NCBI RefSeq assembly: GCF_017302315.1
Contig: NZ_JAFLDT010000046.1
Span: 1-33,384 of the forward strand
DNA from: Zoogloea sp.
GTDB taxonomy: Bacteria; Pseudomonadota; Gammaproteobacteria; Burkholderiales; Rhodocyclaceae
Reading direction: 5' to 3'
Length of the DNA stretch: 33,384 bases
Below, in pieces: positions 22,547 to 32,558 of this stretch. Position 1 is the stretch's first letter; each line of letters starts with the position of its first letter. Position numbers and translations under genes: made by a program. Under the pieces are notes generated by a model. That model did no database searches, was not told the origin of the DNA, and worked only from the letters and a program-made list of their open reading frames with translations.

Positions 22547-23466
22547 GCGGGGCATGGCGCCGCGCGGCAGGACGGAACCCGTGCCAGCGACCAATTCCGC
22601 AAGGCCCATTGCCAGACATCGCTGAGGTCGCCATCCGCCAACCCGGGCGGGGGCGCCTGCCCGAGGAAGCGAAGGGCATCCACGAGCACCCGGGCGGGCG
22701 GCACCCCTTCCACGCTGCGGGCCAGCGTCTGCTTGGAGAGCTTCTCCCCCGCCCCGTTGGTGGCCACAGGGAGGTGTGCGTAGGACGGCGTGGGCAAGGC
22801 CAGCAGGCGCTGGAGCACGATCTGGCGCACCGTCGAGTCGAGCAGATCCGCCCCCCGGACCACCTCTGTCACCCCAGCCTCGGCATCGTCCACCACCACT
22901 GCCAGCTGGTAGGCGAAAAGGCCGTCGGCGCGCAGTAACACGAAGTCCCCCACATCGGCGGATACATCCTCTTCGATCCGGCCCTGAATGCCGTCCGGAA
23001 AGGCGATCCGGCCCGGCGGCACCCGCAGACGCCAGGCACGGGCCTCGCGGCCGGCCGGCAGCCCCGCTCGGCAGGTACCCGGGTAGCGGCGCGTGCCATC
23101 CCGGGCCAGGCCGGAATCAGCCATCTCCTTGCGGGTACACGCGCACCCGAAGAGCTGCCCATCCGCTTTCAGGCGGCCGAAAGCCTCCCGGTAAGCGGCT
23201 GTGCGCCGACTCTGCCAGACCACCTCGCCATCCCAGACAAAGCCAAAGGCTTCAAGGGTCCGCAAGATACCGTCCGCCGCACCGGGAACGCTGCGCGGCG
23301 TGTCCACATCCTCGATACGCAAGAGCCAGCGACCTTGCCGGCTCCGTGCCGACAAGCAGCTGCCAAGAGCCGCCACCATCGAGCCGAAATGCAGGGGCCC
23401 ACTTGGCGATGGGGCAAATCGCCCGACGGGTGGAACCGTCGGCGCATCCGCCGCGTCATTCCTCAT
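22537..23466 (-). CDS. gluQ: Glutamyl-Q tRNA(Asp) synthetase
   Basis: GluQ-RS activates glutamate and attaches it to queuosine in the anticodon of tRNA(Asp). The 309-residue protein is a truncated class I synthetase without anticodon-binding domain. The HIGH-like motif is PSPSGPLHFGS (19-29), the KMSKS-like motif is GEKLSKQ, and a zinc site is formed by C108, C110, Y128 and C132. RWLLRIEDVDTPR is the family glutamate-site segment. The ATG at 23466 has GGAAAAGG before it. A TTG at 23484 is less likely. Convergent with the MerR gene. Confidence 0.95.
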   Translation of the reverse strand: MRNDAADAPTVPPVGRFAPSPSGPLHFGSMVAALGSCLSARSRQGRWLLRIEDVDTPRSVPGAADGILRTLEAFGFVWDGEVVWQSRRTAAYREAFGRLKADGQLFGCACTRKEMADSGLARDGTRRYPGTCRAGLPAGREARAWRLRVPPGRIAFPDGIQGRIEEDVSADVGDFVLLRADGLFAYQLAVVVDDAEAGVTEVVRGADLLDSTVRQIVLQRLLALPTPSYAHLPVATNGAGEKLSKQTLARSVEGVPPARVLVDALRFLGQAPPPGLADGDLSDVWQWALRNWSLARVPSCRAAPCPAYA

Positions 23467-23855
23467 GCCTTTTCCATTTAACAAAAATATACAAATTCCA
23501 ATGAATCAATCACTTACCAAAACCGACCGCAAAATCTATGACTTTCGGCATATTCCGCTTCCGGCAATGCCCCCGGATAATCAAGTCACGAATCGGCTTT
23601 TCCCCAGTAACCCACATTGTCGCAGTGATTCGGTACGCCCCAGAAGGTACTGACCACGCCGGCGACACCGGCACGCTTTGGCGCAACCGGGCCGTTCTAT
23701 GTGTTTGCAGTCGCCAATAGGCGCCGCACGTGCCCGAGGCGAATTCAACATATCGGGAGAAGTCTTGTGGATATGTGGCATTCCAGACTGTCCGAAGCAA
23801 TCAACCGCGGTTTTAAGGTGCAACGAGCTCCCGCTCCCCTCCCAACACCATTCCA
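23467..23855. other. Lower-GC intergenic stretch without convincing gene
   Basis: The 389 bases between gluQ and the GGDEF gene are visibly lower in GC than the flanks. They contain only short frames on both strands that match nothing I recognise. The AT-rich part at 23475-23515 should hold the gluQ promoter. A decayed gene or insertion scar is possible, but no family could be identified. Confidence 0.6.
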
Positions 23856-25757
23856 ATGAAATCCGGCAGTCTTCCCCTCTTCAGCCAGGGCAACCGTCCC
23901 GCCACCGATCTGGGCGGGACGTCCTCAGCGCCGTCATTTGCACGGCGGATCCACATCCTGGGGCAGCTCGCCGGCATCGTCACACTGATCGGGCTCTGGC
24001 CCCAGGTTGACGCACCCTGGCTGCTCCTGGTGTGGTGGGTGGGTACCAGCGCGGCGCAATTCCTCCTCGCCGGCCTGGCCGGCCGGACACAACTGACACG
24101 CCCCGGCACCCCCATCCACGACCCCCTGCTGCGCCATTACCTCTTTTCGGCAGTCTCCGTGATCGGCGGCGGGGCCTGGGGCTGCCTCACCCTGATCGGC
24201 CCCTACGAAGCGGGCGCCCAGGCCCAGGCCTTCCTGTTCATGGCCCTTGGGGGCGTCACCCTTGCCGGCGCCGGCGTCCTGTTCGGGAGCCGCAGTGCCT
24301 GCGCAGTGTTCGTGACAGCCGTGCAGCTCCCCCTGTTCATCCAGACGGTGGTCAACCCGCCTGCCACCCTGCCCCACGCCAGCGTCTTCGTCGGGGTGTT
24401 CGTGCTTTTCGCCCTGAGCCTGAATGACCTCCTGGCGCTCCTGCATCGGGGTGCCGTTTTCGTCGAGACGACAGCCAGCCAGCGATCCGATGTCCAACGG
24501 CTCCTGCTCGACAATACCGATGAAGCCCTCGTCCTGGCCCACGGGCACTATATCCAGCACTGGAACCGGCGTTTCTCCGATCTGATGCAGGTGACCGACA
24601 CCCAGCTTCCAATCCGACGTCTGGACGCCTGTCTCGCCAATCGCACGGAATGGCGTCGGCACGCCCGCTCCGCCATCGACGCTCTGGGCCGGGGAGAACC
24701 CTATCGCAGCGTGACGCGCCTGCGCCGGGCCGATGGCAGCGAGTTCTGGGCCGAACTCTCCGGCCGGCGGGTCGAAGGCAGCAACACTCCAACGCGGATC
24801 GTCTGGGCGGCGAGCGACATATCCGATCGGATCGAGGCCGAAACCCGCGCCACCCTGGCCCATGAGCAACTGTTCGCCCTTCTCGGCCAGAGCGCCGACT
24901 GGTACTGGCAGACCGACAACCAGCACCGTCTGATGCAGATCACCCTCCAGTCGGGTTCCAACATGGACGGACTGGAGCGGCACATCGGCCGCAAGTGGTG
25001 GCAGTTCCCCGTCGGCGGACAAGGCCCCCGTCCGGCACATGGGGCGCTGCGGCGCACCTTCGAGCAGCGGGAGGCCTTCCGCGATCTGGAGGTGGAAGCA
25101 CCCGATGGCAGCCATGCACCACGCCGCCTGCAGCTCAGCGGCACCCCGCGATTCGACGAACATGGCAGCTTCCTCGGCTACCACGGCATCGCCAGCGACG
25201 TGACGGAACGTATCCGCGCCCAGGAACACATCCGCTTCCTGGCCTACCACGATCCGCTCACCGGCCTGCCCAATCGCCGCCTGCTGATGGACCGACTGGA
25301 ACAATCCATCGCCCGGGCCCAGCGTTACCAGGCGCGCATTGGCGTCATTCTGGTGGACGTGGACGATTTCAAGCGCATCAACGATCTGGCCGGCCATGGC
25401 ACCGGAGACCGGATTCTCGTGGAAGTAGCCGACCGCCTGCGCCATGGTGTGCGCGCCTGCGATACGGTGGCACGACTCGAGGGCGACGCCTTCGCGATCC
25501 TGCTGCCGGAGCTGGAGAGTGCGGGCGCCGCCGAACCCGTGGCCGCCAAGATCCTGTCCCTCCTGCATCAGCCCCTGGCCCAGCCTTCACCGCGCAGCGC
25601 CCTGGGCGCCAGCCTCGGCATCGCCACTTTTCCCGACGATGCCGAGAATGGCGATGGGCTGCTGCGCATTGCCGACGCCCGCATGCTGCGGGCCAAGCGG
25701 CGCGGCGGGCAACGCATCGAACTCGCCAGCCCCGCCCTGGCCCGGGATCACGCGTAG
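23856..25757 (+). CDS. Membrane PAS-PAS-GGDEF protein with degenerate active site
   Basis: The 633-residue protein has an N-terminal membrane region with about six hydrophobic helices (36-200), two PAS domains (about 211-325 and 337-452, the second ending in the linker GIASDVTERIRAQEHI), and a GGDEF domain (about 458-620). The domain starts canonically (FLAYHDPLTGLPNRRLLMDRL), but the signature GGDEF reads EGDAF (542-546), losing the first Gly and the metal-binding Glu. The inhibitory I-site RxxD is intact (R533-A-C-D536). Catalysis is unlikely, and a c-di-GMP-binding effector is the better reading. No EAL domain follows. It converges on the spermidine-synthase-like gene with a 10-base overlap. 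Confidence 0.9.
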   Translation: MKSGSLPLFSQGNRPATDLGGTSSAPSFARRIHILGQLAGIVTLIGLWPQVDAPWLLLVWWVGTSAAQFLLAGLAGRTQLTRPGTPIHDPLLRHYLFSAVSVIGGGAWGCLTLIGPYEAGAQAQAFLFMALGGVTLAGAGVLFGSRSACAVFVTAVQLPLFIQTVVNPPATLPHASVFVGVFVLFALSLNDLLALLHRGAVFVETTASQRSDVQRLLLDNTDEALVLAHGHYIQHWNRRFSDLMQVTDTQLPIRRLDACLANRTEWRRHARSAIDALGRGEPYRSVTRLRRADGSEFWAELSGRRVEGSNTPTRIVWAASDISDRIEAETRATLAHEQLFALLGQSADWYWQTDNQHRLMQITLQSGSNMDGLERHIGRKWWQFPVGGQGPRPAHGALRRTFEQREAFRDLEVEAPDGSHAPRRLQLSGTPRFDEHGSFLGYHGIASDVTERIRAQEHIRFLAYHDPLTGLPNRRLLMDRLEQSIARAQRYQARIGVILVDVDDFKRINDLAGHGTGDRILVEVADRLRHGVRACDTVARLEGDAFAILLPELESAGAAEPVAAKILSLLHQPLAQPSPRSALGASLGIATFPDDAENGDGLLRIADARMLRAKRRGGQRIELASPALARDHA

Positions 25758-26695
25758 CGCAGGCGTCGGCTGCGCTCGAGACGCTCGGCAAACTTCGGAA
25801 AATCCAGCCCGGTGCGCTGCCGCAGTGCCTTGGCCTGGTTGCCGATCTCGCGCCAGCGCGGGGCAAAACCGGGGGCGCGGATGGCCAGAACGATGTCGTT
25901 GCCGTCCGCCAGGGACATCGTCAGCACCCGATCATCGAAAACCTCGGCGATCATCGCCAGATGGGCCGCCCGGTCAAGCCGCTCGCCAGCCAGATTGGCC
26001 ACCATCACACCCCGCCCGGCAAGGGCATCATGCACCGTCTGGTAGAAGTATCTGGAGTTCACCGAACCGGAGATGCCATGGCGATCAAAGGCATCCATCA
26101 CGATCACGTCCGGCCGCTCGCTCCACCCCCCGCTCTCGATCACCGCGTCGGCCCCGTCACCCTCCCGCACCTGCAGGCGTTCATCGTCGGGTGGGAGCTC
26201 GAACTGGTCACGAAAGGCAATCACCCGGGGGTCGATCTCCACCACCGTGATGCGCGCCGACCCCACATTCCGATAGCAGAACTTGGCCAGCGAGCCGCCC
26301 CCCAGCCCCAGCATGAGGATGTGGCGCGGCTTGGGCAGGAAGAGCAGGAAGCTCATCATCGCCTGGGTGTAGTCCAGTTCCAGGGCGAAGGGATCCTTCA
26401 GGCTCATGGTGCTCTGGATCAGGGACAAGGAGAAATGCAGGCTGCGAGTGGTGCCGTCGTCAATGATGAAGGGCTTGTCATAGGCCCCGGAGACCACTTG
26501 GCCGAGCACCGCGCGGGTGTCGCAATCGGCAGGCTCAAGGAGCCGGATCGTATCCCCATCGGAAAAGAAGGGGCTGGGCAGAACGAGGACGTTGGGAGTC
26601 TCGGCGGCAGGCACGGCAGGCTTCGAGCAGAGGACGGAGGCGCATTGTAAGCCGCCGAGACGACCCGTCACGGCATATCGCGACAGGTAGGGCAC
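25748..26695 (-). CDS. Spermidine-synthase-like (SpeE-fold) protein
   Basis: The protein, up to 315 residues, has the Rossmann fold of aminopropyltransferases: HILMLGLGGGSLAKF (125-139), VVEIDPRVI (151-159, acidic Glu/Asp pair) and VIVMDAFD (197-204). The usual GGGDGG reads GLGGGS, so the Asp that helps bind decarboxylated SAM is missing. Substrate may differ, and it could be a methyltransferase-like relative of unknown function. The start is uncertain: the GTG at 26695 lies inside the zur reading frame, with no in-frame ATG until far inside the domain. The overlap suggests co-expression with zur, which may be incidental. Confidence 0.75.
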   Translation of the reverse strand: MPYLSRYAVTGRLGGLQCASVLCSKPAVPAAETPNVLVLPSPFFSDGDTIRLLEPADCDTRAVLGQVVSGAYDKPFIIDDGTTRSLHFSLSLIQSTMSLKDPFALELDYTQAMMSFLLFLPKPRHILMLGLGGGSLAKFCYRNVGSARITVVEIDPRVIAFRDQFELPPDDERLQVREGDGADAVIESGGWSERPDVIVMDAFDRHGISGSVNSRYFYQTVHDALAGRGVMVANLAGERLDRAAHLAMIAEVFDDRVLTMSLADGNDIVLAIRAPGFAPRWREIGNQAKALRQRTGLDFPKFAERLERSRRLRYA

Positions 26696-27141
26696 ACCGC
26701 ACCGATCTCCACCTCCGGACTCTCGAGCCGATGCCCCGCCGCCGCCAGACTGGCCGCAAGGGCCTTCATCACGGCATCATCCTGGAGTTCGGTGACCCCA
26801 TTGCAACGGGGGCAGACGAGGAAAAGCCCCGGCATCTGCGCTTGGTGGCAGTGCTGACTGCACGCCACAAAGAGGTTCATCCGCCCGACCTTGTGGGCCA
26901 GCCCCTGCTCAATCAGAAAGTCCAGTGCCCGATAGACCGTCGGAGGCGAGGCGCCCGGCTTGTCTGCCTTGATCCGCTCCAGCAGATCGTAGGCCTTCAA
27001 CCCGCGGGGGTGCCGCAACAGTAGCGCCAGTACCAGACGCCGGATGGGGGTCAGACTGGCGCCACGGCTGCGACAGCTCACCTCGGCCCGATCAAGGAAA
27101 CCGGTTTCGACAGCGTCTGGGGAAGGGGCGGCACTATTCAT
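26668..27141 (-). CDS. zur: Zinc uptake regulator Zur (Fur family)
   Basis: Zur represses zinc-saving genes when zinc is plentiful. The 157-residue protein has a winged helix (about 17-92, recognition helix SPPTVYRALDFLIEQG) and a metal-binding dimerisation domain, with paired structural-zinc cysteines C110/C113 (CPRC) and C150/C153 (CPTC). ACSQHCHQ (93-100) gives candidate regulatory ligands. The ATG at 27141 is chosen; a GTG four codons earlier (27153) is possible. Neither has a strong ribosome-binding site. The gene is divergent from hisI and shares a perfect palindrome (27165-27184), so it should repress itself and the operon. Confidence 0.9.
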   Translation of the reverse strand: MNSAAPSPDAVETGFLDRAEVSCRSRGASLTPIRRLVLALLLRHPRGLKAYDLLERIKADKPGASPPTVYRALDFLIEQGLAHKVGRMNLFVACSQHCHQAQMPGLFLVCPRCNGVTELQDDAVMKALAASLAAAGHRLESPEVEIGAVCPTCRDMP

Positions 27142-27164
27142 GGGGCAATTCACACAGGGGGCGA

Positions 27165-27184
27165 TGCAATGTTATAACATTGCA
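27165..27184. promoter_or_regulatory. Zur box, perfect 20-bp palindrome
   Basis: TGCAATGTTATAACATTGCA is an exact palindrome and fits the ATGTTATAACAT core of proteobacterial Zur boxes. It is centred between zur (start 27141) and hisI (start 27208). Its TATAAC sequences may double as -10 elements. Binding would shut both promoters. Confidence 0.92.
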
Positions 27185-27207
27185 ACCCCGCAGATTGTCA
27201 GTACGCC

Positions 27208-27648
27208 ATGTTAACCCGACTTGAGTCCGCCCCTCCCGGCAGTCAGCTCCCCCTTGATGCCGTGCTCGACAGCCTTCCCTGGACCCCGGACGGCCTGATC
27301 GCCGCCATTGCCCAGCAACACGACACGGGTGAGGTGCTGATGCTGGCCTGGATGAACCGGGCCGCCCTCGTGGAAACCCTGAGCACCGGCCAGGCCTGCT
27401 ACTGGTCCCGTTCCCGGCACAGCCTGTGGCGCAAGGGCGAGACCTCGGGCTGCAGGCAACGTGTCGTCGATGTCCGCTTCGACTGCGACGGCGACGCCGT
27501 GCTGCTGCAGGTGGACCAACTGGGCGGCGCCTGCCACACCGGGCGGCGTAGCTGCTTCTACAACGGCGTGCGCGGTGACCGGGTCGAAGTCCTCGACGCC
27601 CCACTCCCGGCCCTATCCACCCCGATTTCCCACAAGGAGACCCCATGA
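27208..27648 (+). CDS. hisI: Phosphoribosyl-AMP cyclohydrolase, second-copy type (HisI)
   Basis: HisI opens the purine ring of phosphoribosyl-AMP in histidine synthesis and needs zinc. The 146-residue single-domain protein keeps all three zinc cysteines (C93 in DCDGD, C109 in ACHTG, C116 in SCF) and the Asp ligands of magnesium (D92, D94, D96). It is therefore not a zinc-free substitute. It stands outside any his operon and directly behind the Zur box, which marks it as a likely paralogue made under zinc starvation. Its stop overlaps the next gene's ATG (27645) by four bases. Confidence 0.92.
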   Translation: MLTRLESAPPGSQLPLDAVLDSLPWTPDGLIAAIAQQHDTGEVLMLAWMNRAALVETLSTGQACYWSRSRHSLWRKGETSGCRQRVVDVRFDCDGDAVLLQVDQLGGACHTGRRSCFYNGVRGDRVEVLDAPLPALSTPISHKETP

Positions 27649-28874
27649 CCCCGTCCTCCCGGGCCAGACTGCCCGTCACCGTCCTGTCCGGCTTCCTCGG
27701 TGCCGGCAAGACCACCCTCCTCAACCACGTCCTGCACAACCGGCAAGGCCTCAAGGTGGCAGTCATCGTCAATGACATGTCGGAGGTCAACATCGATGCC
27801 CGCCTGGTGGCCGAGGGCGGCGCCGAGCTGTCCCGGTCCGAGGAGAAGCTGGTGGAGATGAGCAATGGCTGCATCTGCTGCACCCTGCGCGAAGACCTGC
27901 TGGTGGAGATCCGCCACCTGGCAGCGGAGGGTCGTTTCGACTATCTGCTCATCGAATCCACCGGCATCTCTGAGCCGCTGCCAGTGGCGGAAACCTTCAC
28001 CTTCCGGGACGAGAACGGCGTCAGCCTGTCCGACATCGCCCGTCTTGACACCCTGGTCACCGTCGTCGACGCCTTCAACTTCCTGCGCGACTATGGCTCC
28101 ACCGACTACCTGGCCGACCGGGGTGAGAGCCTGGGCGAAGAAGATCAGCGCACCGTCGTGAACCTGCTGGTGGATCAGGTGGAGTTCTGCGACGTCATCG
28201 TCCTCAACAAGACCGACCTGCTGGACGCAGCCGAGCTGGAGCGCCTGGAAGGCCTGCTGAAGAACCTCAATCCCCGCGCCGAGATCGTCCGCGCCCGCTT
28301 CGGCCAAGTGCCCCTGGAACGCATCCTCGACACCGGGCGCTTCGACTTCGCCGCCGCGGCCGAAGCGCCGGGCTGGCTGGCCGAACTGCGCGGCGAGCAT
28401 GTGCCGGAAACCGAGGAGTACGGCATCACCAGCTTTGTGTACCGGGCCCGGCGCCCCTTCCACCCCCAACGTTTCCACGAATGGATCAACCAGGAGTGGC
28501 CCGGGGTGGTCCGCTCCAAGGGCTACTTCTGGCTGGCCAGCCGCCCCACCATGGTGGGCAGCTGGTCCCAGGCCGGGGCGGTGGTCCGCCACGAGCTGGC
28601 CGGCCTGTGGTGGGCCGCCGTACCGCGGGAGCGCTGGCCCCAGGACGAAGAAGGCCTGGCCGCCATCCGGGCCCGCTGGGACGACGCCGTGGGCGACGCC
28701 CAGCAGGAGCTGGTCCTGATCGGCATCGACATGGACGAGGCCGCCCTCCGCGCCCGCCTGGACGCCTGCCTGCTGAACGACGCCGAGTACGCCAGCCGCC
28801 CTGCTGAGTGGACGCGGCTACCCGACCCCTTCCCCCGCTGGGCCTTCGCCAGCCAGGAGCAAACCCATGGATGA
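27645..28874 (+). CDS. zigA: COG0523 GTPase, ZigA-like zinc metallochaperone
   Basis: G3E-family GTPase of 409 residues. Walker A is GFLGAGKTT (16-24), the metal-binding CxCC is CICC (76-79), Walker B is LLIESTG, and the base-recognition motif is NKTD (188-191). The C-terminal CobW_C domain spans about 285-395. Sequences such as [16 protein letters not shown] and [19 protein letters not shown] match the Zur-controlled ZigA/YeiR type, which is thought to pass zinc to client enzymes during shortage. Coupled to hisI upstream (ATGA) and overlapping the second COG0523 gene by 8 bases. HisI and ThrS, encoded alongside, are possible clients. Confidence 0.92.
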   Translation: MTPSSRARLPVTVLSGFLGAGKTTLLNHVLHNRQGLKVAVIVNDMSEVNIDARLVAEGGAELSRSEEKLVEMSNGCICCTLREDLLVEIRHLAAEGRFDYLLIESTGISEPLPVAETFTFRDENGVSLSDIARLDTLVTVVDAFNFLRDYGSTDYLADRGESLGEEDQRTVVNLLVDQVEFCDVIVLNKTDLLDAAELERLEGLLKNLNPRAEIVRARFGQVPLERILDTGRFDFAAAAEAPGWLAELRGEHVPETEEYGITSFVYRARRPFHPQRFHEWINQEWPGVVRSKGYFWLASRPTMVGSWSQAGAVVRHELAGLWWAAVPRERWPQDEEGLAAIRARWDDAVGDAQQELVLIGIDMDEAALRARLDACLLNDAEYASRPAEWTRLPDPFPRWAFASQEQTHG

Positions 28875-29937
28875 ACACGAGGCGCACGACCCCAGGATTC
28901 CCATCACCCTGCTCACCGGCTTTCTTGGTGCAGGCAAAACAACCCTGTTGAACCATCTCCTGCGCCAGCCGGAGATGGCCCGGGCCGCCGTGTTGATCAA
29001 CGAATTCGGCGCCGTCGGCATCGACCACCATCTGGTCGAGCGCGTCGACGGAAACGTCCTGATCCTGGACTCGGGCTGCCTGTGCTGCACCGTCAAAAGC
29101 GAGCTGACCCGCAGTCTGGCCGATCTGTTCCTGCGCGCCCTGCGCAAGGAGGTTCCGGTATTCGACCGGGTCGTCATCGAAACCACCGGCCTCGCCGATC
29201 CCGTGCCGGTGATCCAGGCACTGATGAACGATTTCTTCGTCGCCGAACGCTTCCGTTTCGATGGGGTCATCACGGCGGTGGACGCGGTCTTCGGCCGCGA
29301 CCAGATCCAGCGTCATCGGGAAGCCCTGCGCCAGGTCGTCATGGCCGACCGCCTGCTGATCACCAAGTGCGACCTGGCAGGCGGTGTCGAGCTCGCGTCG
29401 CTGGAGCAGGATCTCGCCGCCCTCAACTCCGGGGCAAGCCGGATTCACGTCTCCGGCGGAGAGGTGGCCGCCTCGGCCATCATCGATTGCGGCCTCTATG
29501 ACCCGGGCGGCAAGGTGCCCGACGTGGTCCGCTGGCTTGCGCCGCCCGCCGCGACAGGCATCCGCTACACACCGCGGACAGCGCCCGCCTTGAACGCCCC
29601 CCACGACGGCAGCGTCCAGAGCTTCACCCTGGTCTTCGACCGGCCTCTGCCCTGGGTGCGCTTCATCGACAGCCTGAGCCGACTTCTCGACACCTGTGGC
29701 GACCAGGTCCTGCGGGTGAAGGGGCTGCTGAAGGTCACGGGCGATACGCGCCCCTGGGTGGTCCAGGGTGTTCACGACATGGCCTACCCGCCCATCCAAT
29801 TGCCCGCATGGCCTGCCATGCCGCCCTTTGACGACGGCCGCAGCCGGCTTGTCTTCATCGTCCAGGACCTGCCCCGGGCGCAGATCGAGGCGGGCTTCTC
29901 GGGCTTGCTCGACGCCCCCCAGCCCCTCGCGGGCTGA
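28867..29937 (+). CDS. Second COG0523 GTPase (CobW/P47K family)
   Basis: A 356-residue relative of the previous gene but from another subgroup. Walker A is GFLGAGKTT (18-26), the metal motif is CLCC (71-74) in [15 protein letters not shown], and the base-recognition motif is TKCD (166-169) instead of NKxD. The C-terminal CobW_C domain has [16 protein letters not shown] and [11 protein letters not shown]. The two proteins share little outside the motifs, so this is not a recent duplication. It is probably a second zinc chaperone with a different client. A 109-base gap, containing pyrimidine-rich repeats (TTCACCCCC), separates it from thrS. Confidence 0.9.
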   Translation: MDEHEAHDPRIPITLLTGFLGAGKTTLLNHLLRQPEMARAAVLINEFGAVGIDHHLVERVDGNVLILDSGCLCCTVKSELTRSLADLFLRALRKEVPVFDRVVIETTGLADPVPVIQALMNDFFVAERFRFDGVITAVDAVFGRDQIQRHREALRQVVMADRLLITKCDLAGGVELASLEQDLAALNSGASRIHVSGGEVAASAIIDCGLYDPGGKVPDVVRWLAPPAATGIRYTPRTAPALNAPHDGSVQSFTLVFDRPLPWVRFIDSLSRLLDTCGDQVLRVKGLLKVTGDTRPWVVQGVHDMAYPPIQLPAWPAMPPFDDGRSRLVFIVQDLPRAQIEAGFSGLLDAPQPLAG

Positions 29938-30046
29938 TCCACCGCCACCCGCTCGAGGAAGCTCGGCAAGCACCGGCCGCTCATCGTCGTCGCGCTGCCC
30001 CGCCCTTCACCCCCTTCACCCCCTTCTCCTACCAGGCTCACGCACC

Positions 30047-31999
30047 ATGCTCTGCATCACCCTGCCTGATGGCAGCAAGCGCACGTTTGCGCACCCGCTC
30101 ACCGTGGCCGACGTCGCCGCCGCCATCGGCCCCGGCCTCGCCCGGGCCACCCTCGCCGGCTGTGTCGATGACCGCCCCGTCGATACCAGCTTCCGCATCG
30201 ACAGGGACGCCCGGCTCAGTCTGATCACCCAGGACAGCCCCGAAGGCCTGGCGATCCTGCGTCACTCCTGCGCCCACCTGCTGGCCATGGCCGTGAAGCA
30301 ACTGTTCCCGGGCGCCCAGGTCACCATCGGCCCGGTCATCGAAGAGGGCTTCTTCTACGACTTCGCCTTCGAGCGCCCCTTCACCCCCGACGATCTGTCA
30401 CTGATCGAGGCCCGCATGCACGAACTGGCCGCCGCCGACCTGCCCGTCACCCGGCGCGAACTTCCCCGTGACGAGGCCATTGCCCACTTCGAACAGCAGG
30501 GCGAGCACTACAAGGCGGAGCTGATCCACGCCATCCCGGAAGGCGAGTCCCTGTCGCTCTATCGCCAGGGCGACTTCGAGGACCTGTGCCGGGGCCCCCA
30601 CGTGCCTTCCACCGGCCGACTCAAAGCCTTCAAGCTGACCAAGGTGGCGGGCGCGTACTGGCGCGGCGACGCCACGAAGGCCATGCTGCAACGCATCTAC
30701 GGCACCTGCTGGCCCGATACCAAAGCCCTCGCCGCCTACCTCACCCGCCTTGAGGAAGCCGGCAAGCGTGACCACCGCAAGCTCGGCGCCCAGCTCGACC
30801 TCTTTCATTTCGACGACAGCGCGCCGGGATCGGTGTTCTGGCACGCCCGGGGCTGGACCCTCTTCCAGCAGTTGATCGCCTACATGCGGGCACGCCAGGA
30901 CGAGGCGGACTACATCGAAGTCAACACCCCGGACGTGATGGACCGGGGGCTGTGGGAGACCTCCGGCCACTGGTTCAACTATCGCGACGCGATGTTTACC
31001 ACCACCACCGAGGACGAGCGGGTGTTTGCCCTCAAGCCCATGAACTGCCCCGGCGCCGTCTCGCTGTTTGCCCAGGGCATCAAGAGCTACCGCGACCTGC
31101 CCCTGCGTATGGCCGAGTTCGGCAAGGTGCACCGCTACGAGCCCTCCGGCGCCCTGCACGGCCTGTTGCGGGTGCGCCACTTCACCCAGGACGACGCCCA
31201 CATCTTCTGCACCCCCGCCCAGATGCAGGACGAGTGCGCCCGCAGCATCGCCCTGGTGTTCGCCATCTACCGGGATTTCGGTTTCGATGAGGTGGCCGTC
31301 AAGCTGTCCACCCGCCCGGCCCGGCGCATTGGCGACGACGCCACCTGGGACGCCCTGGAGGCTGCCCTGTCGGGCGCCCTTGAACGGATGGGCATCGCCT
31401 ACCGGGTCAACCCCGGCGAAGGCGCCTTCTACGGCCCCAAGCTGGAGTTCGTGCTGCGTGACGCCATCGGCCGCGACTGGCAGTGCGGCACCCTGCAGGT
31501 GGACCTGAACCTGCCCGAGCGCTTCGACATCCACTACATCGATGAAAAAGACCAGCGCCAGCGCCCGGTCATGCTGCACCGGGCTCTGTTCGGCTCCCTG
31601 GAACGCTTCACCGGCATCCTGATCGAGCACTACAGCGGCCTCTTCCCCCTGTGGCTGGCCCCACGCCAGGCCGTGGTCCTCAACATCAGCGAGGCGCAGG
31701 GCGACTACGCGCAGCACCTCGCCAGGGCGCTGAAGCAGGCGGGCATCCGCGCCGCTGCCGATCTACGCAACGAGAAGATCGGCTACAAGATCCGCGAGCA
31801 CACCCTGCAGAAGGTGCCCTACCTGATTATCGTCGGCGAGCGGGAACAGCACGCCGGCTGCGCCACCCTGCGCGCCCACGACGGTGCCGATCTGGGCCGC
31901 CTCGAACTCGCCGCCATCATCGAACGCCTCTCCCGGGAAGCCCGGCCGCCCTCGCACCGGGAGGCCCCGGAAGCCCTCCACCCCTGCCCCCTGCCATGA
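30047..31999 (+). CDS. thrS: Threonyl-tRNA synthetase, second-copy type
   Basis: Full-length 650-residue ThrRS. It has TGS domain (1-62), editing domain with H73/H77 and C181/H185, class II catalytic core (about 245-530) and anticodon-binding domain (about 538-640). The active-site zinc ligands C334 (MNCPG), H385 (DDAH) and H511 (MLHR) are all present at E. coli positions, so zinc is still needed. The usual thrS neighbours (infC, rpmI, rplT) are absent. With the Zur box upstream, this indicates an extra copy induced in zinc shortage. The ATG at 30047 fits the family N-terminus. An upstream open frame to 29768 is not used. The stop overlaps the next start (ATGA). Confidence 0.93.
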   Translation: MLCITLPDGSKRTFAHPLTVADVAAAIGPGLARATLAGCVDDRPVDTSFRIDRDARLSLITQDSPEGLAILRHSCAHLLAMAVKQLFPGAQVTIGPVIEEGFFYDFAFERPFTPDDLSLIEARMHELAAADLPVTRRELPRDEAIAHFEQQGEHYKAELIHAIPEGESLSLYRQGDFEDLCRGPHVPSTGRLKAFKLTKVAGAYWRGDATKAMLQRIYGTCWPDTKALAAYLTRLEEAGKRDHRKLGAQLDLFHFDDSAPGSVFWHARGWTLFQQLIAYMRARQDEADYIEVNTPDVMDRGLWETSGHWFNYRDAMFTTTTEDERVFALKPMNCPGAVSLFAQGIKSYRDLPLRMAEFGKVHRYEPSGALHGLLRVRHFTQDDAHIFCTPAQMQDECARSIALVFAIYRDFGFDEVAVKLSTRPARRIGDDATWDALEAALSGALERMGIAYRVNPGEGAFYGPKLEFVLRDAIGRDWQCGTLQVDLNLPERFDIHYIDEKDQRQRPVMLHRALFGSLERFTGILIEHYSGLFPLWLAPRQAVVLNISEAQGDYAQHLARALKQAGIRAAADLRNEKIGYKIREHTLQKVPYLIIVGEREQHAGCATLRAHDGADLGRLELAAIIERLSREARPPSHREAPEALHPCPLP

Positions 32000-32556
32000 T
32001 CCGCAAGAACCCCCGCGGCGACCTGCCGCAGATCCACGAAACCGCCTATGTGGACCAGACCGCCATCCTGTGCGGAAAGGTCATCGTCGACGAGAACGTC
32101 TTCATCGGCCCCTACGCGGTGATCCGTGCCGACGAGGTGGACGAGACCGGCGATATGCAGCCGATCCATATCGGCGCCCACTCCAACATCCAGGACGGGG
32201 TGGTGATCCACTCCAAGTCCGGCGCCGCCGTGACCATCGGACAGCACAGCTCCATCGCCCATCGCTCCATCGTGCATGGTCCGTGCACGGTCGGCGACCG
32301 GGTCTTCATCGGCTTCAACAGCGTGCTGTTCAACTGCCGGGTCGGCGACGGCTGCGTGGTGCGCCACAACGCGGTGGTGGACGGCGCCGACCTGCCCGCC
32401 GGCTTCTACGTGCCCTCCACCGAACGCATCGGCCCCCACACCGATCTGGCCGCCATGCCCCGGGTCACCGCCCAGGCCACCGAGTTCTCGGAAGACGTCG
32501 TGCGCACCAACCACTCCCTGGTCCAGGGGTACAAGAAGCTGCAGAACGAGTTCTGA
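31996..32556 (+). CDS. Gamma-class carbonic anhydrase-like protein
   Basis: The 186-residue protein is a left-handed beta-helix with hexapeptide repeats (IGPYAV, IGAHSN, IGQHSS). The three metal histidines of gamma-carbonic anhydrases are present at H72 (VVIHS), H89 (SIAH) and H94 (IVHG). Gamma-class enzymes can work with iron or cobalt in place of zinc, which would explain a place in a Zur operon. CO2 hydration is the likely activity, but transferase-like relatives share the fold. It overlaps thrS by four bases and is followed after two bases by the dihydroorotase gene. Confidence 0.9.
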   Translation: MIRKNPRGDLPQIHETAYVDQTAILCGKVIVDENVFIGPYAVIRADEVDETGDMQPIHIGAHSNIQDGVVIHSKSGAAVTIGQHSSIAHRSIVHGPCTVGDRVFIGFNSVLFNCRVGDGCVVRHNAVVDGADLPAGFYVPSTERIGPHTDLAAMPRVTAQATEFSEDVVRTNHSLVQGYKKLQNEF

Positions 32557-32558
32557 CC

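Noticed and set aside
23934-25568. 544-codon minus-strand frame opposite the GGDEF gene
   Set aside because: No domain pattern, and the plus strand shows ordered PAS and GGDEF motifs.
29940-30046. Second Zur site or separate promoter before thrS
   Set aside because: The gap has only pyrimidine-rich short repeats and no ATGTTATAACAT-like palindrome.
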